From: Sphaerotilus hippei | GTDB taxonomy: Bacteria; Pseudomonadota; Gammaproteobacteria; Burkholderiales; Burkholderiaceae_C | NCBI RefSeq assembly: GCF_003201595.1 | Contig: NZ_QJJS01000003.1 | Coordinates: 40,979-104,978 of the forward strand | Length of the DNA stretch: 64,000 nt | Direction: 5' to 3' | Shown: positions 37,007 to 46,142 of the stretch, piece after piece | How positions within the stretch are numbered: position 1 is the stretch's first letter | Layout: every line of letters begins with the position of its first letter | Notes under the pieces: model-generated | Seen by the model: only the letters and a program-made list of their open reading frames with translations | Told to the model about the DNA's origin: nothing | The model's database searches: none | Position numbers and translations under genes: made by a program

Positions 37007-37294
37007 TCACTCGGCCTCAGCGACGATGGCCAGCGCGTGGATACCGCGTGGCATCAGGCCATTCAAGGCATGATACACGAGGCGATGACGGGCCACGCGG
37101 GTGGTTCCGGCGAAGCGCGCGCTGGTGATCGTGACCCTGAAATGGCTGCCTTCGGCCGCTCCGGCGTGGCCGGCGTGCAGGTGGCTCTCGTTGTCGACCA
37201 CGAGCTTGTCGGGCTGCAGTGCCGCGCGCAGCACCGCGTCGATGTCGGCGGCCGTGACGGGTCCGTCGCTGGAGGGGGCAGGGGCAGCGGTCAT
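37007..37294 (-). CDS. BolA-family protein
   Basis: A 95-residue BolA-like protein. Family elements: VDNESHLHAGHAGAAEGSHF (with the HAGH and His metal-ligand positions), FRVTITSARFAG, RHRLVYHALNGLM and the C-terminal GIHALAIVAEAE. BolA proteins bind Fe-S clusters with monothiol glutaredoxins and affect envelope and stress regulation. The gene lies four bases downstream of yciB, and the order yciB-bolA-PpiC is conserved in Burkholderiales. Confidence 0.93.
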   Translation of the reverse strand: MTAAPAPSSDGPVTAADIDAVLRAALQPDKLVVDNESHLHAGHAGAAEGSHFRVTITSARFAGTTRVARHRLVYHALNGLMPRGIHALAIVAEAE

Positions 37295-37298
37295 CGTC

Positions 37299-37922
37299 TC
37301 ACTCCTTGTCGGTCTCGAGGTGGCGGGTCAGGTAGAAGCCCTGGGCGACCATGAACACCAGCATCAGTCCCATGCCACCGAAGGCCTTGAAGCTGACCCA
37401 GGTGCTGGTGTCGTAGTGGTAGGCCACCCAGAGGTTCAGGCCGCCCATGAAGGCGAAGAACAGCACCCAGGCCTGGTTGAGCCGCTTCCAGGCGAAGGCC
37501 GGCAGCCTGACCTGCTCGCCCATCAGCACCTGCAGCAGGTTCTTGCCCGCCAGCCACGGGCTCAGCGCGAAGGCGGCCGACATCACCCAGTACAGCACGC
37601 TGGGTTTCCACTTGATGAAGGTGTCGCTGTGGAAGTAGATGGTCGCGCCGCCCAGCACCGTGACCAGCGCCAGGCTGACCCACAGCATGGTGTCGACCTT
37701 CTGGCGGCGCAGCTTGAGGTAGATCACCTGGCCGAGCGTGGCCAGGATGACCACGACCGTGGCCAGCAGCACCGGGGCTTCCTTGGGGCCGACGGCCCCG
37801 CCGGCGACCAGGAAGCCGAACCAGTCGGTGGCGAGCGTGGCCGCTTCGTCGGCGCGTTTTTCCGCGGCGTTGAAGGTCAGGAAGAACAGGACGATCGGCA
37901 GGAAGTCGAGCAGCAGCTTCAT
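37299..37922 (-). CDS. yciB: YciB/IspZ inner-membrane septation protein A
   Basis: A 207-residue protein with five to six transmembrane segments. It begins KLLLDFLPIVLFFLTFNAAE and contains IKWKPSVLYWVMSAAFALSP, the WKRLNQAWVLFFAFMGGLNL and TWVSFKAFGGMGLM motifs of the YciB family. It takes part in cell-envelope synthesis or septation in enterobacteria. The insertion after FFLTFNAAEKRADEAATLATDWF is slightly longer than in E. coli. Upstream on the same strand lie msrB and selO, 48 bases away. Confidence 0.95.
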   Translation of the reverse strand: MKLLLDFLPIVLFFLTFNAAEKRADEAATLATDWFGFLVAGGAVGPKEAPVLLATVVVILATLGQVIYLKLRRQKVDTMLWVSLALVTVLGGATIYFHSDTFIKWKPSVLYWVMSAAFALSPWLAGKNLLQVLMGEQVRLPAFAWKRLNQAWVLFFAFMGGLNLWVAYHYDTSTWVSFKAFGGMGLMLVFMVAQGFYLTRHLETDKE

Positions 37923-37970
37923 CGATTCGGAAGGGCAGGGTGCCGGCAGCGGCGGGACCGGAGGCAGGCC

Positions 37971-38393
37971 TCAGGCGTCAGGGGCGAAGTCTAGCGAAGC
38001 CGAGTTGATGCAATACCGCTCGCCCGTGGGGGCCGGGCCGTCGTCGAAGACATGGCCGAGGTGGGCGTCGCAGTGGCGGCAGCGCACCTCCACGCGCACC
38101 ATGCCGTGGCTGCGGTCGACCACGCGCTGGAGGCGCCCGGCGTCGGCCGGTGCGCTGTAGCTCGGCCAGCCGCAGCCGGCGTCGAACTTGGTGTCGGCGG
38201 TGAACAGGGTCGTGCCGCAGCACACGCAGGTGTAGCGGCCTTCGGCCCAGTGGTCCCAGTACTTGCCGGTGAAGGCCCGTTCGGTGGCGGCCTGGCGGGT
38301 CACCGCGTACTGGATCGGGTCGAGCCGGTCGCGCCATGCCTGGTCGCTGACGGCGGCGGGGTCGAGGAGGACGGTCGGGTCGGGACGGGTCAT
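37971..38393 (-). CDS. msrB: Peptide-methionine (R)-S-oxide reductase
   Basis: Repairs oxidised methionine (R-sulfoxide) in proteins. The 140-residue protein has zinc Cys pairs ([11 protein letters not shown] and [16 protein letters not shown]), [10 protein letters not shown] and the catalytic Cys in [11 protein letters not shown]; these place it in the zinc-containing MsrB type. The start at 38393 (MTRPDPT) fits the family length. It lies 16 bases downstream of selO, so the two are one operon. Confidence 0.95.
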   Translation of the reverse strand: MTRPDPTVLLDPAAVSDQAWRDRLDPIQYAVTRQAATERAFTGKYWDHWAEGRYTCVCCGTTLFTADTKFDAGCGWPSYSAPADAGRLQRVVDRSHGMVRVEVRCRHCDAHLGHVFDDGPAPTGERYCINSASLDFAPDA

Positions 38394-38409
38394 GGCGGTC
38401 TCCAGGGGT

Positions 38410-39915
38410 TCAGGACGAGCAGGAGATCTCGAGTCCGCTCGCCCAGTCGGGCGGCAGGCCGGCGTCGGCCTCGTGCTCGGGCTGTTCGTCGAAGGGATGC
38501 TGCAGAAGCCGGTGCAGGCGCTGCACCTCGCTGAAATCGCCGGCCTGCGCCTGGCGGATGGCCTGTTCGGCCAGGTGATTGCGCAGCACGTACTTCGGGT
38601 TGACCGCAAGCAGGCGCGCGCGCCGTGCGGCGGCGTCGCCGGCATCGAGCGCGAGCCGGTCCCGGTAGCGCTGCGCCCAGGCCTGCCAGGCGTCGCGGTC
38701 GACGAACAGGTCGGCCAGCGCGGCATCGGCCGTGGCCGACGCCCCGAAGTCGCTCAGGCGGCGGAAGAACAGCGTGTAGTCGACCCGCTCGCCGGCCAGC
38801 AGGCGCAGCGCGTCGTTGATCAACTCGCCGTCCTCGTCCCGGTGGTCCTGCAGGCCGAACTTGTCGGCCATGCGGGCGGCCAGCGCGACGGGGAAGCGGT
38901 CCCGGTAGTGGCCGACCGCCTCGGCCAGCGTCTCGCCGCCATCGCCCACCAGCGGCAGCAGCGCCTGGGCCAGCGCGTGCAGGTTCCAGTAGGCCACCTG
39001 CGGCTGGCGGGCGTAGGCGTAGCGGCCGCGGTCGTCGGAGTGGTTGCAGATGTGGCCGGGGTCGAAGCCGTCGAGGAAGCCGAACGGACCGTAGTCGATC
39101 GTCAGCCCCAGCATCGACATGTTGTCGGTGTTCATCACCCCGTGGCAGAAGCCGACCGCCTGCCAGTCGGCCAGCAGGTCGGCGGTGCGCCGCGACACCT
39201 CGGCCAGCATCGCGGCCACCGGCACGGGCGCGTCCAGGCACTGCGGGTAGTGGTGCTGCAGCACGAAGTCGGCCAGCGTGCGCAGCGCCTCGTGCTGGCC
39301 GTGGTGGCAGAAGTGCTCGAAGTGGCCGAAGCGCAGGAAGCTCGGCGCCATGCGGGTGACGACGGCTGCAGTCTCCATCCGCTCGCGCATCACCGGCAGG
39401 TCGGAGGCGGTCAGTGCCAGTGCCCGCGTGGTCGGGATGCCCAGGCCGTGCATCGCCTCGGAGCACAGGAACTCGCGCACCGACGAGCGCAGCACCGCCC
39501 GGCCATCGCCCCGGCGTGAATACGGGGTCGGCCCGCTGCCCTTGAGCTGCAGCTCCTGCGGCCCGGCCGCGCTGTCGATCTCGCCCAGCAGCAGCGCGCG
39601 GCCGTCACCGAGCTGGCCGGCCCAGACGCCGAACTGGTGGCCGCCGTAGACCGTGGCCATCGGGGCCATGCCGGGCCAGCGGCCGGTGCCGCTGAGCACG
39701 GCCAGCGTGTCGGGGTGCTCGCTCCAGTCGGCTGGCCAGCCCAGCGAGGCCGCCAGCCCGTCGCTGCGCGCCACCCAGCGAGCGCCCGGCAGGCCGAGTG
39801 CGGCCTGGGGCGTGCCGAAGCGCTCGCCCAGCGCCGCGTAGCGGTTCAGCCACGACAGGCGCGCGGGGTCGAATCCTGCGGTCTGCAGGGCCGGGTCGAA
39901 AGAGGGCGCATTCAT
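38410..39915 (-). CDS. selO: Protein adenylyltransferase SelO (YdiU)
   Basis: SelO is a pseudokinase-fold enzyme that transfers AMP from ATP to Ser, Thr or Tyr of proteins in redox homeostasis. The 501-residue protein has the opening [33 protein letters not shown] (nucleotide loop), [36 protein letters not shown] and the metal/base region [20 protein letters not shown] with both catalytic Asp. The C-terminus is SCSS: the Cys occupies the Sec position of selenoprotein O. The start at 39915 ([10 protein letters not shown]) is the family start. Paired with msrB, which fits a redox role. Confidence 0.95.
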   Translation of the reverse strand: MNAPSFDPALQTAGFDPARLSWLNRYAALGERFGTPQAALGLPGARWVARSDGLAASLGWPADWSEHPDTLAVLSGTGRWPGMAPMATVYGGHQFGVWAGQLGDGRALLLGEIDSAAGPQELQLKGSGPTPYSRRGDGRAVLRSSVREFLCSEAMHGLGIPTTRALALTASDLPVMRERMETAAVVTRMAPSFLRFGHFEHFCHHGQHEALRTLADFVLQHHYPQCLDAPVPVAAMLAEVSRRTADLLADWQAVGFCHGVMNTDNMSMLGLTIDYGPFGFLDGFDPGHICNHSDDRGRYAYARQPQVAYWNLHALAQALLPLVGDGGETLAEAVGHYRDRFPVALAARMADKFGLQDHRDEDGELINDALRLLAGERVDYTLFFRRLSDFGASATADAALADLFVDRDAWQAWAQRYRDRLALDAGDAAARRARLLAVNPKYVLRNHLAEQAIRQAQAGDFSEVQRLHRLLQHPFDEQPEHEADAGLPPDWASGLEISCSS

Positions 39916-39993
39916 GCCGCGCAGTGTAGTGAGCACCCCGCTGCACTGCGCGCCAGGGGGATTGGCCCCGTGGGCCACCGGGTGGCCGGTGGC

Positions 39994-41544
39994 TCAGTGC
40001 GGCGCGAGCCTGAAGCGTGACAGGGCCTCGGCCAGGCGAGCGGCCTGCTGGCGCAGGCTCTCGGCGGCGGCGGCGGTCTGCTCGACCAGGGCCGCGTTCT
40101 GCTGCGTGTTCTGGTCGAGCTGGTGGACCACCCGGTTGATCTCGCCCACCCCGTCGCGCTGCTGGCCGCTGGTCAGCGAGATGTCGCCCACCAGATCCGT
40201 GACCTTGCGCACCTGCCGGACCACGTCCTCGATGGTGCTGCCGGCCTGGTCGACCATCTGCACGCCGGTCTCGACCTGCTCGACGCTGCTGGTGATCAGG
40301 GTCTTGATCTCGCGGGCGGCGTTGGCGCTGCGCTGGGCGAGGTTGCGGACCTCGCCGGCGACGACCGCGAAGCCGCGGCCCTGCTCGCCGGCGCGGGCGG
40401 CTTCCACCGCGGCGTTGAGCGCCAGGATGTTGGTCTGGAAGGCGATGCCGTCGATCACGCCGATGATCTCGGCGATGTGGCGGCTCGAGGCCTGGATGCC
40501 GTTCATCGTGCTGACGATGCGCGCGACCGCCTGGCCGCCCTGCGTGGCGGCGCTCGAGGCCGCCTGCGCCAGCTGGGCGGCCAGCGTCGCATGTTCGGTG
40601 CTCTGGTGCACGGTGCCGGTCAGCTCGTGCAGCGCCGCGGCGGTCTTCTGCAGCTCGGCGGCCTGGTTCTCGGTGCGCGCGGACAGGTCCATGTTGCCGC
40701 TGGCGATCTCGGTCGAGGCGCTGGCGATGGCCAGGCTGCTCTGGCGGAAGTCGTGCACCAGCGTGGCCAGCGCCTGGCTCATGTCCCCGAGCGCGGCCAG
40801 CATGTCGCCGATCTCGTCATGGCTGCCGCGCTGCAGCGCCAGGCTCAGGTCGCCACCGGCGACGGCACGGGCCAGGTCCCGGGCCTGTTCGACCGGGGCC
40901 GAGATGCGCCGCGCCACCAGCAGCGCGATGGCCATGCCCGAGGCGATGGCCAGCAACGCGGCCCCCAGCACCAGCTGGCGACCCAGCAGGCGCTGCGCGT
41001 CCGCGGCCTGATGCACCCGCTCGGCGGCTTCGCCGGTGCGGGCCGACAGCTGCTGCACCTGCTGGCGCAGCTGGGTGAACAGCTTCTCGTGGCCGCCGCT
41101 CATCTTGCGCACGGCGATCGTGCCCATCGAGTCGCGCGAGATCGGCAGGATGCCTTCGTCGAACTCCGCCCGGTAGGCCTTCCAGCGCTGGGCGAACTCG
41201 TTCATGGCCGAGGCCTCGTCCCGGGCCAGCGAGGCTTCCGAGGCGGTCGTGTCCATCAGGCTCACCACCTCGGCCATGCGTGCTTCCATCGGCTTCTGCT
41301 CGTCCGGGCCGAGCGCGCTGATGTGCGCGAACTCGAGCGTGCGGTATTCCTGCAGCAGCTCGTCCATGCGTGCGGCCGACAGCTGCTGCGGCATGCTGGT
41401 GCTGAACAGCTCCAGCACATGGTCGTTGAGGCGCTCGAACGACCAGAGCGCGACCCCGGAGACCCCGGCCACCGAGGTCAGCACCACGGCGAAGCTCAGG
41501 ATCAGTCGATTCCGGATGGACAGGTGGTTCAACCAGGCGGGCAT
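39994..41544 (-). CDS. Transmembrane methyl-accepting chemotaxis protein
   Basis: A 516-residue receptor of Tar-like plan: TM1 (about 15-33, LILSFAVVLTSVAGVSGVAL), a four-helix-bundle periplasmic sensor of about 155 residues (STSMPQQLSAARMDELLQEY), TM2 (about 192-212), HAMP (RRISAPVEQARDLARAVAGG) and the signalling domain with tip DGIAFQTNILALNAAVEAAR. The C-terminus (LSRFRLAPH) lacks the NWETF-type CheR-tethering pentapeptide. The ligand is unknown. It stands apart from the chemosensory operon at 51-62.5 kb and may serve another array. The start at 41544 gives a short cytoplasmic leader before TM1. Confidence 0.92.
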   Translation of the reverse strand: MPAWLNHLSIRNRLILSFAVVLTSVAGVSGVALWSFERLNDHVLELFSTSMPQQLSAARMDELLQEYRTLEFAHISALGPDEQKPMEARMAEVVSLMDTTASEASLARDEASAMNEFAQRWKAYRAEFDEGILPISRDSMGTIAVRKMSGGHEKLFTQLRQQVQQLSARTGEAAERVHQAADAQRLLGRQLVLGAALLAIASGMAIALLVARRISAPVEQARDLARAVAGGDLSLALQRGSHDEIGDMLAALGDMSQALATLVHDFRQSSLAIASASTEIASGNMDLSARTENQAAELQKTAAALHELTGTVHQSTEHATLAAQLAQAASSAATQGGQAVARIVSTMNGIQASSRHIAEIIGVIDGIAFQTNILALNAAVEAARAGEQGRGFAVVAGEVRNLAQRSANAAREIKTLITSSVEQVETGVQMVDQAGSTIEDVVRQVRKVTDLVGDISLTSGQQRDGVGEINRVVHQLDQNTQQNAALVEQTAAAAESLRQQAARLAEALSRFRLAPH

Positions 41545-41755
41545 GGGTGGATTTCCTTGACGGCCGCGTGATCGCGGCATGCAGACCCTGGCAGTGTGGG
41601 CGGGCAGCGCCCGGTGCGAAGCCCGCAGAAGGAGGCGGGATGCCCGTCATTTGCGCTTCAGCTCCTGGGCCTGTCCACCGCCTGCGCGAGCCGGCGCCAC
41701 CCGGCGCGGGCGGGCTGCGGGCCGATCCGGTCGGCGGACAAGGCAAACTCGCGCC

Positions 41756-42787
41756 GTGGACCAGATCGTCATCACCCTGCTCAACGGACTCAGCGCCGGC
41801 CTGCTGCTGTTCATGCTCAGCGCCGGGCTCACCCTCATCTTCAGCATGATGGGCGTGCTCAACTTCGCCCATGCCAGCTTCTACATGCTGGGCGCCTACC
41901 TGGGCTGGCAGCTGGGCGGGCTGACCGGTTTCTGGCCGGCGCTGCTGCTCGCGCCGCTGCTGACCGGGCTGCTGGGCGCGCTGTTCGAGCAGCAGGTGCT
42001 GCGCCGCCTGCAGGGCCGGGGCCACCTGCCCGAGCTGCTGGTTACCTTCGGCCTGTCCTACCTGGTGCTGGAGGTGGTGCAGCTGGTCTGGGGCCGGGCC
42101 GCGGTGCCGTTCGAGCCGCCGGCCGAGCTGCAGGGCACGGCCTTCACGCTGGTGCATTCGGTGCACGACGGGCTGTCGCTGGTGCGCGGCGTGGCGCCTG
42201 CGGCGCTCTGCGCGGGCGATGCCGACGGGCTGGTCCGCTGTTCGCGCTTTCCGCTGACGCGGACCTTCATCATGGCCGTGGCGCTGCTGATGCTGGCCGC
42301 GCTGTGGCTGCTGCTGCGGCTCACCCGCATCGGGCTGGTGATCCAGGCGGCGCTGACCCATGCGCCGATGGTCGAGGCGCTGGGCCACGACCTGCAGCGG
42401 GTGCGCCGGCTGGTGTTCGGCTGCGGCTGCGCGCTGGCCGGGCTGGCCGGGGTGATCGGTGGCATCACCTTCGTGACCGAGCCGGCGATGGCCTCGACGG
42501 TGGGCTCGATCGTCTTCGTCGTCGTCGTCACCGGCGGCCTGGGCTCGCTGGGTGGGGCGCTCGCCGGCTCGCTGCTGGTGGGCCTGCTGCAGACGCTGCC
42601 GCTGGCGGTCGACGGTTCGCTGGCCACGCTGCTGCAGCGCCTGGGGGTCGAGACCGGTCCGCAGACGCCGCTGTGGCCGCTGCTGCGACTGAGCCTGGCG
42701 CAGGCCGCGCCGGTGCTGCCCTACCTGCTGCTGGTGGCGGTGCTGGCCTGGCGCCCGCGCGGCCTGTTCGGTGGTCCGGAGCGCTGA
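41756..42787 (+). CDS. Branched-chain-type ABC transporter permease 1 (LivH-like)
   Basis: A 343-residue inner-membrane permease of the HAAT family. It starts at GTG 41756 (VDQIVITLLNGLSAGLLLF) and has FSMMGVLNFAHASFYMLGAYL, LLVTFGLSYLVLEVVQLVWG and IVFVVVVTGGLGSLGGALAG, all typical of LivH. A Cys-containing insertion (AALCAGDADGLVRCSRFPL) lies between the central segments. It leads a four-gene set with a second permease and two ATPases, without a substrate-binding protein. The substrate (amino acid, urea, amide or aromatic acid) cannot be read from sequence. Confidence 0.88.
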   Translation: MDQIVITLLNGLSAGLLLFMLSAGLTLIFSMMGVLNFAHASFYMLGAYLGWQLGGLTGFWPALLLAPLLTGLLGALFEQQVLRRLQGRGHLPELLVTFGLSYLVLEVVQLVWGRAAVPFEPPAELQGTAFTLVHSVHDGLSLVRGVAPAALCAGDADGLVRCSRFPLTRTFIMAVALLMLAALWLLLRLTRIGLVIQAALTHAPMVEALGHDLQRVRRLVFGCGCALAGLAGVIGGITFVTEPAMASTVGSIVFVVVVTGGLGSLGGALAGSLLVGLLQTLPLAVDGSLATLLQRLGVETGPQTPLWPLLRLSLAQAAPVLPYLLLVAVLAWRPRGLFGGPER

Positions 42788-42790
42788 CGC

Positions 42791-44035
42791 ATGGGGGTCC
42801 GCTTCAGGTCGCTGGCCCTCGGCTGGGGGGCGCTGGTGCTGGCGCTGGTGGCCGCGCCACTGGTCTGGTCGGGCGGTTTCGCCCACGCGCTGCTGGCGCA
42901 GATGGGCATCGCCGTCATCGTCTGCCTGTCCTACCACCTGCTGCTGGGCGAAGGCGGCATGTACAGCTTCGGCCATGCGGTCTACAGCGGGCTGGGTGCC
43001 TATGCGGCGATGCAGGCGTTGCGCCACCTGACGGGCGAGGGCGGGCTGCCGGTCAGCCTGGTGCCGCTGGCCGGCGGGCTGGCGGCCCTGCTGGTGGCCG
43101 TGCCGCTAGGCTACCTCAGCACGCTGAAGTCGGGCACCGCCTTCGCGATGATCACGCTCGGCCTGGGTGAGCTGGTGGCCGCGCTGGTGCCGATGCTGCC
43201 GGACTGGTTCGGCGGCGAGGAGGGGCTGTCGGGCAACCGCGTGGTCGGCGCGCCGGTGCTGGGCATCAGCTTCGGGCCGTCCATCGAGCTGTGCTACCTG
43301 ATCTTCGCCTACGCCGTCGTCAGTGCCGCCCTGATGCGCGCCTACACGCGCACGCCGGCGGGGCTGCTGCTCAACGCCGTGCGCGACCGGCCCGAACGTG
43401 TCGCCTTCCTGGGCTACGGCGTGCACCGGGTGCGCCATGCGGCCTTCCTGGTGTCGGCCTTCTTCGCCGGCGTCGCCGGTGGGCTGGCGGCGCTGCAGTT
43501 CGAGATCGTCACCGCCGAGGTGGTGGGCGCGCAGCGCTCCGGGGCCTACCTGCTGTTCGTCTTCCTGGGCGGCACAGGCCATGTGCTCGGGCCGGTGCTG
43601 GGCGCGGTGCTGATGGTGCTGGCGCTGGTGCTGCTGTCGGCGCTGACGCCGGCCTGGCTGCTCTACCTCGGCCTGGCCTTCGTCCTGATGGTGATGCAGG
43701 CCCCCGGCGGGCTGATCGGTCTGCTGGGTGACTGGGTGCGCCGCCTGCGGGCGCCCGACGGCCGTGCGCTGCGGCCCGCGGCGCTGGCGGTGCTGCTCGG
43801 CGCGCTGCTCACGCTGGCGGCGGCCGTCACGCTGGTCGAGCTGCTCTACCACCGCCTGCAGCAGGCCGACCTCGGCGTGCCGCTGCGCCTGGCGGGCGTG
43901 CCGCTGGACAGCACCCGGCCGCTGCCCTGGGTGGTGGCGACGGGCCTGCTGGTCACGGCCGCGCTCGTGACCCGCTGGCGCTGGTCGCGCCTGCGGCCGC
44001 GCTGGCATGCCGCGCCGGCGGAGGAATCGCCATGA
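42791..44035 (+). CDS. Branched-chain-type ABC transporter permease 2 (LivM-like, C-terminally extended)
   Basis: A 414-residue permease. LivM features: CLSYHLLLGEGGMYSFGHAV, GLGAYAAM, TPAGLLLNAVRDRPERVAFLGY and the C-terminal core LLFVFLGGTGHVLGPVLGAV. Core homology ends near residue 325, after which about 90 residues follow with two more hydrophobic segments (LAVLLGALLTLAAAVTLVE and VVATGLLVTAALVTRW). Start ATG is three bases after the livH stop, and its stop overlaps the livG start by four bases, so the set is translationally coupled. Confidence 0.88.
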   Translation: MGVRFRSLALGWGALVLALVAAPLVWSGGFAHALLAQMGIAVIVCLSYHLLLGEGGMYSFGHAVYSGLGAYAAMQALRHLTGEGGLPVSLVPLAGGLAALLVAVPLGYLSTLKSGTAFAMITLGLGELVAALVPMLPDWFGGEEGLSGNRVVGAPVLGISFGPSIELCYLIFAYAVVSAALMRAYTRTPAGLLLNAVRDRPERVAFLGYGVHRVRHAAFLVSAFFAGVAGGLAALQFEIVTAEVVGAQRSGAYLLFVFLGGTGHVLGPVLGAVLMVLALVLLSALTPAWLLYLGLAFVLMVMQAPGGLIGLLGDWVRRLRAPDGRALRPAALAVLLGALLTLAAAVTLVELLYHRLQQADLGVPLRLAGVPLDSTRPLPWVVATGLLVTAALVTRWRWSRLRPRWHAAPAEESP

Positions 44036-44823
44036 GCCGGCCCGATCCGCACGGCGCCGATCCACGCTGGGCGCTGGCGCTGCAGGGCGTGAGCCGGCGC
44101 TTCGGCGCGACCGAGGTGCTGCGCGGGGTCGACCTGCGGGTGCGCCCCGGCGAGCGCGTGGCGGTGATCGGTCCCAACGGGGCGGGCAAGTCGACGCTGT
44201 TCCACGTCATCTCCGGGCAGTTCGCGCCGAGCGCGGGCGAGATCCGCTTGCAGGGCCGGCGCATCGACGGCCTGGCGCCGCACCGCATCCACCGGCTCGG
44301 CCTGGCGCGCAGCTTCCAGGTCAGCCAGCTCTTCCCGAGCCTGAGCGTGTTCGACAACCTGCGCTGCGCGGTGCTGTGGCGCCAGGGGGTGGGGCAGGTG
44401 GCCTGGCGTTTCCTGTCGGGCATGACGGCGGTGACGCGACGCGCCGACGAGCTGCTGGCGCAGATCGGCCTGGCGCACCGGCGCGACCTGCCGGCCCGCC
44501 AGCTCACCTATGCCGAGCAGCGCTCGCTGGAGATCGGGCTGGCCATCGCCGGCGAGCCCCCGGTCGTGCTGCTCGACGAGCCCACCGCCGGCATGAGTCG
44601 CAGCGAGACCGATCGCTGCGTGGCGCTGATCCGCCGGGTCACCGCCGGGCGCACGCTGCTGGTGGTCGAGCACGACATGAGCGTGGTCTTCCAGCTGGCC
44701 GACCGCATCGCGGTGCTGGTGGCCGGCGAGCTGATCGCCTTCGACACGCCCGAGCGGGTGCGTGCCGACGAGCGGGTGCGCCAGGCCTACCTCGGCACGC
44801 CCGCCGGGAGCCCACCATGCTGA
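44032..44823 (+). CDS. Branched-chain-type ABC transporter ATPase 1 (LivG-like)
   Basis: A 263-residue ATPase of the LivG type. Walker A VIGPNGAGKSTLFHVISGQF, Q-loop region in LARSFQVSQLFPSLSV, signature YAEQRSLEIGLAIAG (canonical LSGG changed to TYAE, as usual in LivG) and Walker B PPVVLLDEPTAGMS, with the H-loop VEHDMSVV. A complete catalytic set. Energises the two permeases upstream together with the second ATPase. Confidence 0.93.
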   Translation: MSRPDPHGADPRWALALQGVSRRFGATEVLRGVDLRVRPGERVAVIGPNGAGKSTLFHVISGQFAPSAGEIRLQGRRIDGLAPHRIHRLGLARSFQVSQLFPSLSVFDNLRCAVLWRQGVGQVAWRFLSGMTAVTRRADELLAQIGLAHRRDLPARQLTYAEQRSLEIGLAIAGEPPVVLLDEPTAGMSRSETDRCVALIRRVTAGRTLLVVEHDMSVVFQLADRIAVLVAGELIAFDTPERVRADERVRQAYLGTPAGSPPC

Positions 44824-45521
44824 CGGTGCGTCAGCTGCACGCCGGTCACGGCCTGAGCCGGGTGCTGCACGGCGTGGACTTCGAGGTCGCCCCGGGCGAG
44901 ATCGTCAGCCTGCTGGGCCGCAACGGTTCGGGCCGCTCGACCACGCTCCAGGCCCTGATGGGCCTGCTGCCGGCACAGGGCTCGGTGCGCTGGGCCGGCC
45001 GCGAGCTGCTCGGCCTGCGGCCCTTCGAGATCGCCCGGGCCGGCCTCGGCTACGTGCCCGAGCAGCGCGACATCTTCGCGCGCCTGACGGTCGAGCAGAA
45101 CCTGCTGCTGGGCGAGCAGCCGGGGCGGCCCCGGCGGCGCCCGCCGCGCTGGACGATGGCCTCGCTCTACGCGCTGTTCCCGGCGCTGCTGCAGCGCCGC
45201 CACACCGCCGCGGGCGTGCTCTCCGGCGGGGAGCAGCAGATGCTGGCGCTGGCGCGCACGCTGATGGGCGATCCGGACGTGATGCTGGTGGACGAGCCGA
45301 CCGAAGGCCTGGCGCCGCGGGTGGTCGACCAGGTGGCCGCGGCGCTGTCGACGCTGCGCGAGCGGGGCGTGGCCGTGCTGCTGGTCGAGCAGAAGCTGAC
45401 GCTGGCGCTGGACCTCGCCGATCGCTGCCTGCTGATGGGCCACGGGCGCATCGTCTACAGCGGCAGCAGCGCCGCGCTGAGGGCCGACGCCGCCCTGCGG
45501 CGAGAATGGCTGGAAGTCTGA
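44817..45521 (+). CDS. Branched-chain-type ABC transporter ATPase 2 (LivF-like) with Arg in Walker A
   Basis: A 234-residue ATPase of the LivF type, overlapping livG by seven bases. Signature LSGGEQQMLALARTLMG, Walker B DVMLVDEPTEGLAP and H-loop region LLVEQKLTLALDLAD are normal. The Walker A reads LLGRNGSGRSTTLQ: the invariant Lys of G-x4-GK-[ST] is Arg. In most NTPases this abolishes nucleotide hydrolysis, so one ATP site of the transporter may be degenerate. It ends the transporter set; a small membrane-protein gene follows after 71 bases. Confidence 0.92.
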   Translation: MLTVRQLHAGHGLSRVLHGVDFEVAPGEIVSLLGRNGSGRSTTLQALMGLLPAQGSVRWAGRELLGLRPFEIARAGLGYVPEQRDIFARLTVEQNLLLGEQPGRPRRRPPRWTMASLYALFPALLQRRHTAAGVLSGGEQQMLALARTLMGDPDVMLVDEPTEGLAPRVVDQVAAALSTLRERGVAVLLVEQKLTLALDLADRCLLMGHGRIVYSGSSAALRADAALRREWLEV

Positions 45522-45592
45522 GCCCGCGCTCGCGTTAAGCTGGCGGGCTGTCTCTTTCCCAGTTTCTCTCCCTGTTTTCCGGACGCAACGTG

Positions 45593-45832
45593 ATGACCCT
45601 GAAATTCCTCGACCGCTGGAGCTGGAAACTGCTCTTCATCGGCATCCCGCTGTTGGGCCTGGGCTGGGTGCTGGGTCGTTATGACGCGGTGCTGGGCACC
45701 GTGTCCAAGGTCGTCGGCGTGCTGGCGGTGATCGTGGGCGTGCTGATGATCGTGTGGCGCTCGCGCCTGCCCGACGACGGCCAGGTCCACCAGAGCCCGC
45801 GCATCGGCGCCGGCCCGTCGGACCGGCGCTGA
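45593..45832 (+). CDS. Small membrane protein of unknown function
   Basis: A 79-residue protein with two hydrophobic segments (LLFIGIPLLGLGWVLGRYD and VVGVLAVIVGVLMIVWRSR) and a polar C-terminal tail. No family recognised. ATG 45593 is preferred to GTG 45590 immediately before it. It lies between the ABC transporter set and a Dabb-domain gene, three bases from the latter, and may belong to the same operon. Confidence 0.65.
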   Translation: MTLKFLDRWSWKLLFIGIPLLGLGWVLGRYDAVLGTVSKVVGVLAVIVGVLMIVWRSRLPDDGQVHQSPRIGAGPSDRR

Positions 45833-45835
45833 GCC

Positions 45836-46129
45836 ATGATCCGTCACATCGTGATGTGGGGCCTGAAGGACCCGGCGCAGACCGTCCGCTTCCGCGAGCT
45901 GCTCGAGAGCTGCCGCGGCCTGGTGCCGGGCATGGTCGAGTTCGACGTCGGCAGCCGGGCGACGCCGCTGCCCGACGGCCTGGAGGCGAGCTGCGAGGTG
46001 GTGCTGGTGTCGACCTTCGACAGCCTGGCCGCGCTGCAGGCCTACCAGGACCACCCGACCCACCGGGCCGTGGGCGCGCAGCTCGGGCCGATGCGCTCGA
46101 GCCGCCAGGTGATGGACTACGAGTTCTGA
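45836..46129 (+). CDS. Dabb (stress-responsive alpha/beta barrel) domain protein
   Basis: A 97-residue dimeric ferredoxin-like barrel protein. Family elements: MIRHIVMWGLKD at the start, GLVPGMVEFDVG, DSLAALQAYQDHPTHRAVG and the C-terminal SRQVMDYEF. Dabb proteins bind or modify small aromatic or fatty molecules, but function here is unknown. It is three bases from the small membrane-protein gene and 13 bases before a thioesterase gene, suggesting one operon. Confidence 0.85.
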   Translation: MIRHIVMWGLKDPAQTVRFRELLESCRGLVPGMVEFDVGSRATPLPDGLEASCEVVLVSTFDSLAALQAYQDHPTHRAVGAQLGPMRSSRQVMDYEF

Positions 46130-46142
46130 GCGGCGCGGCGCG

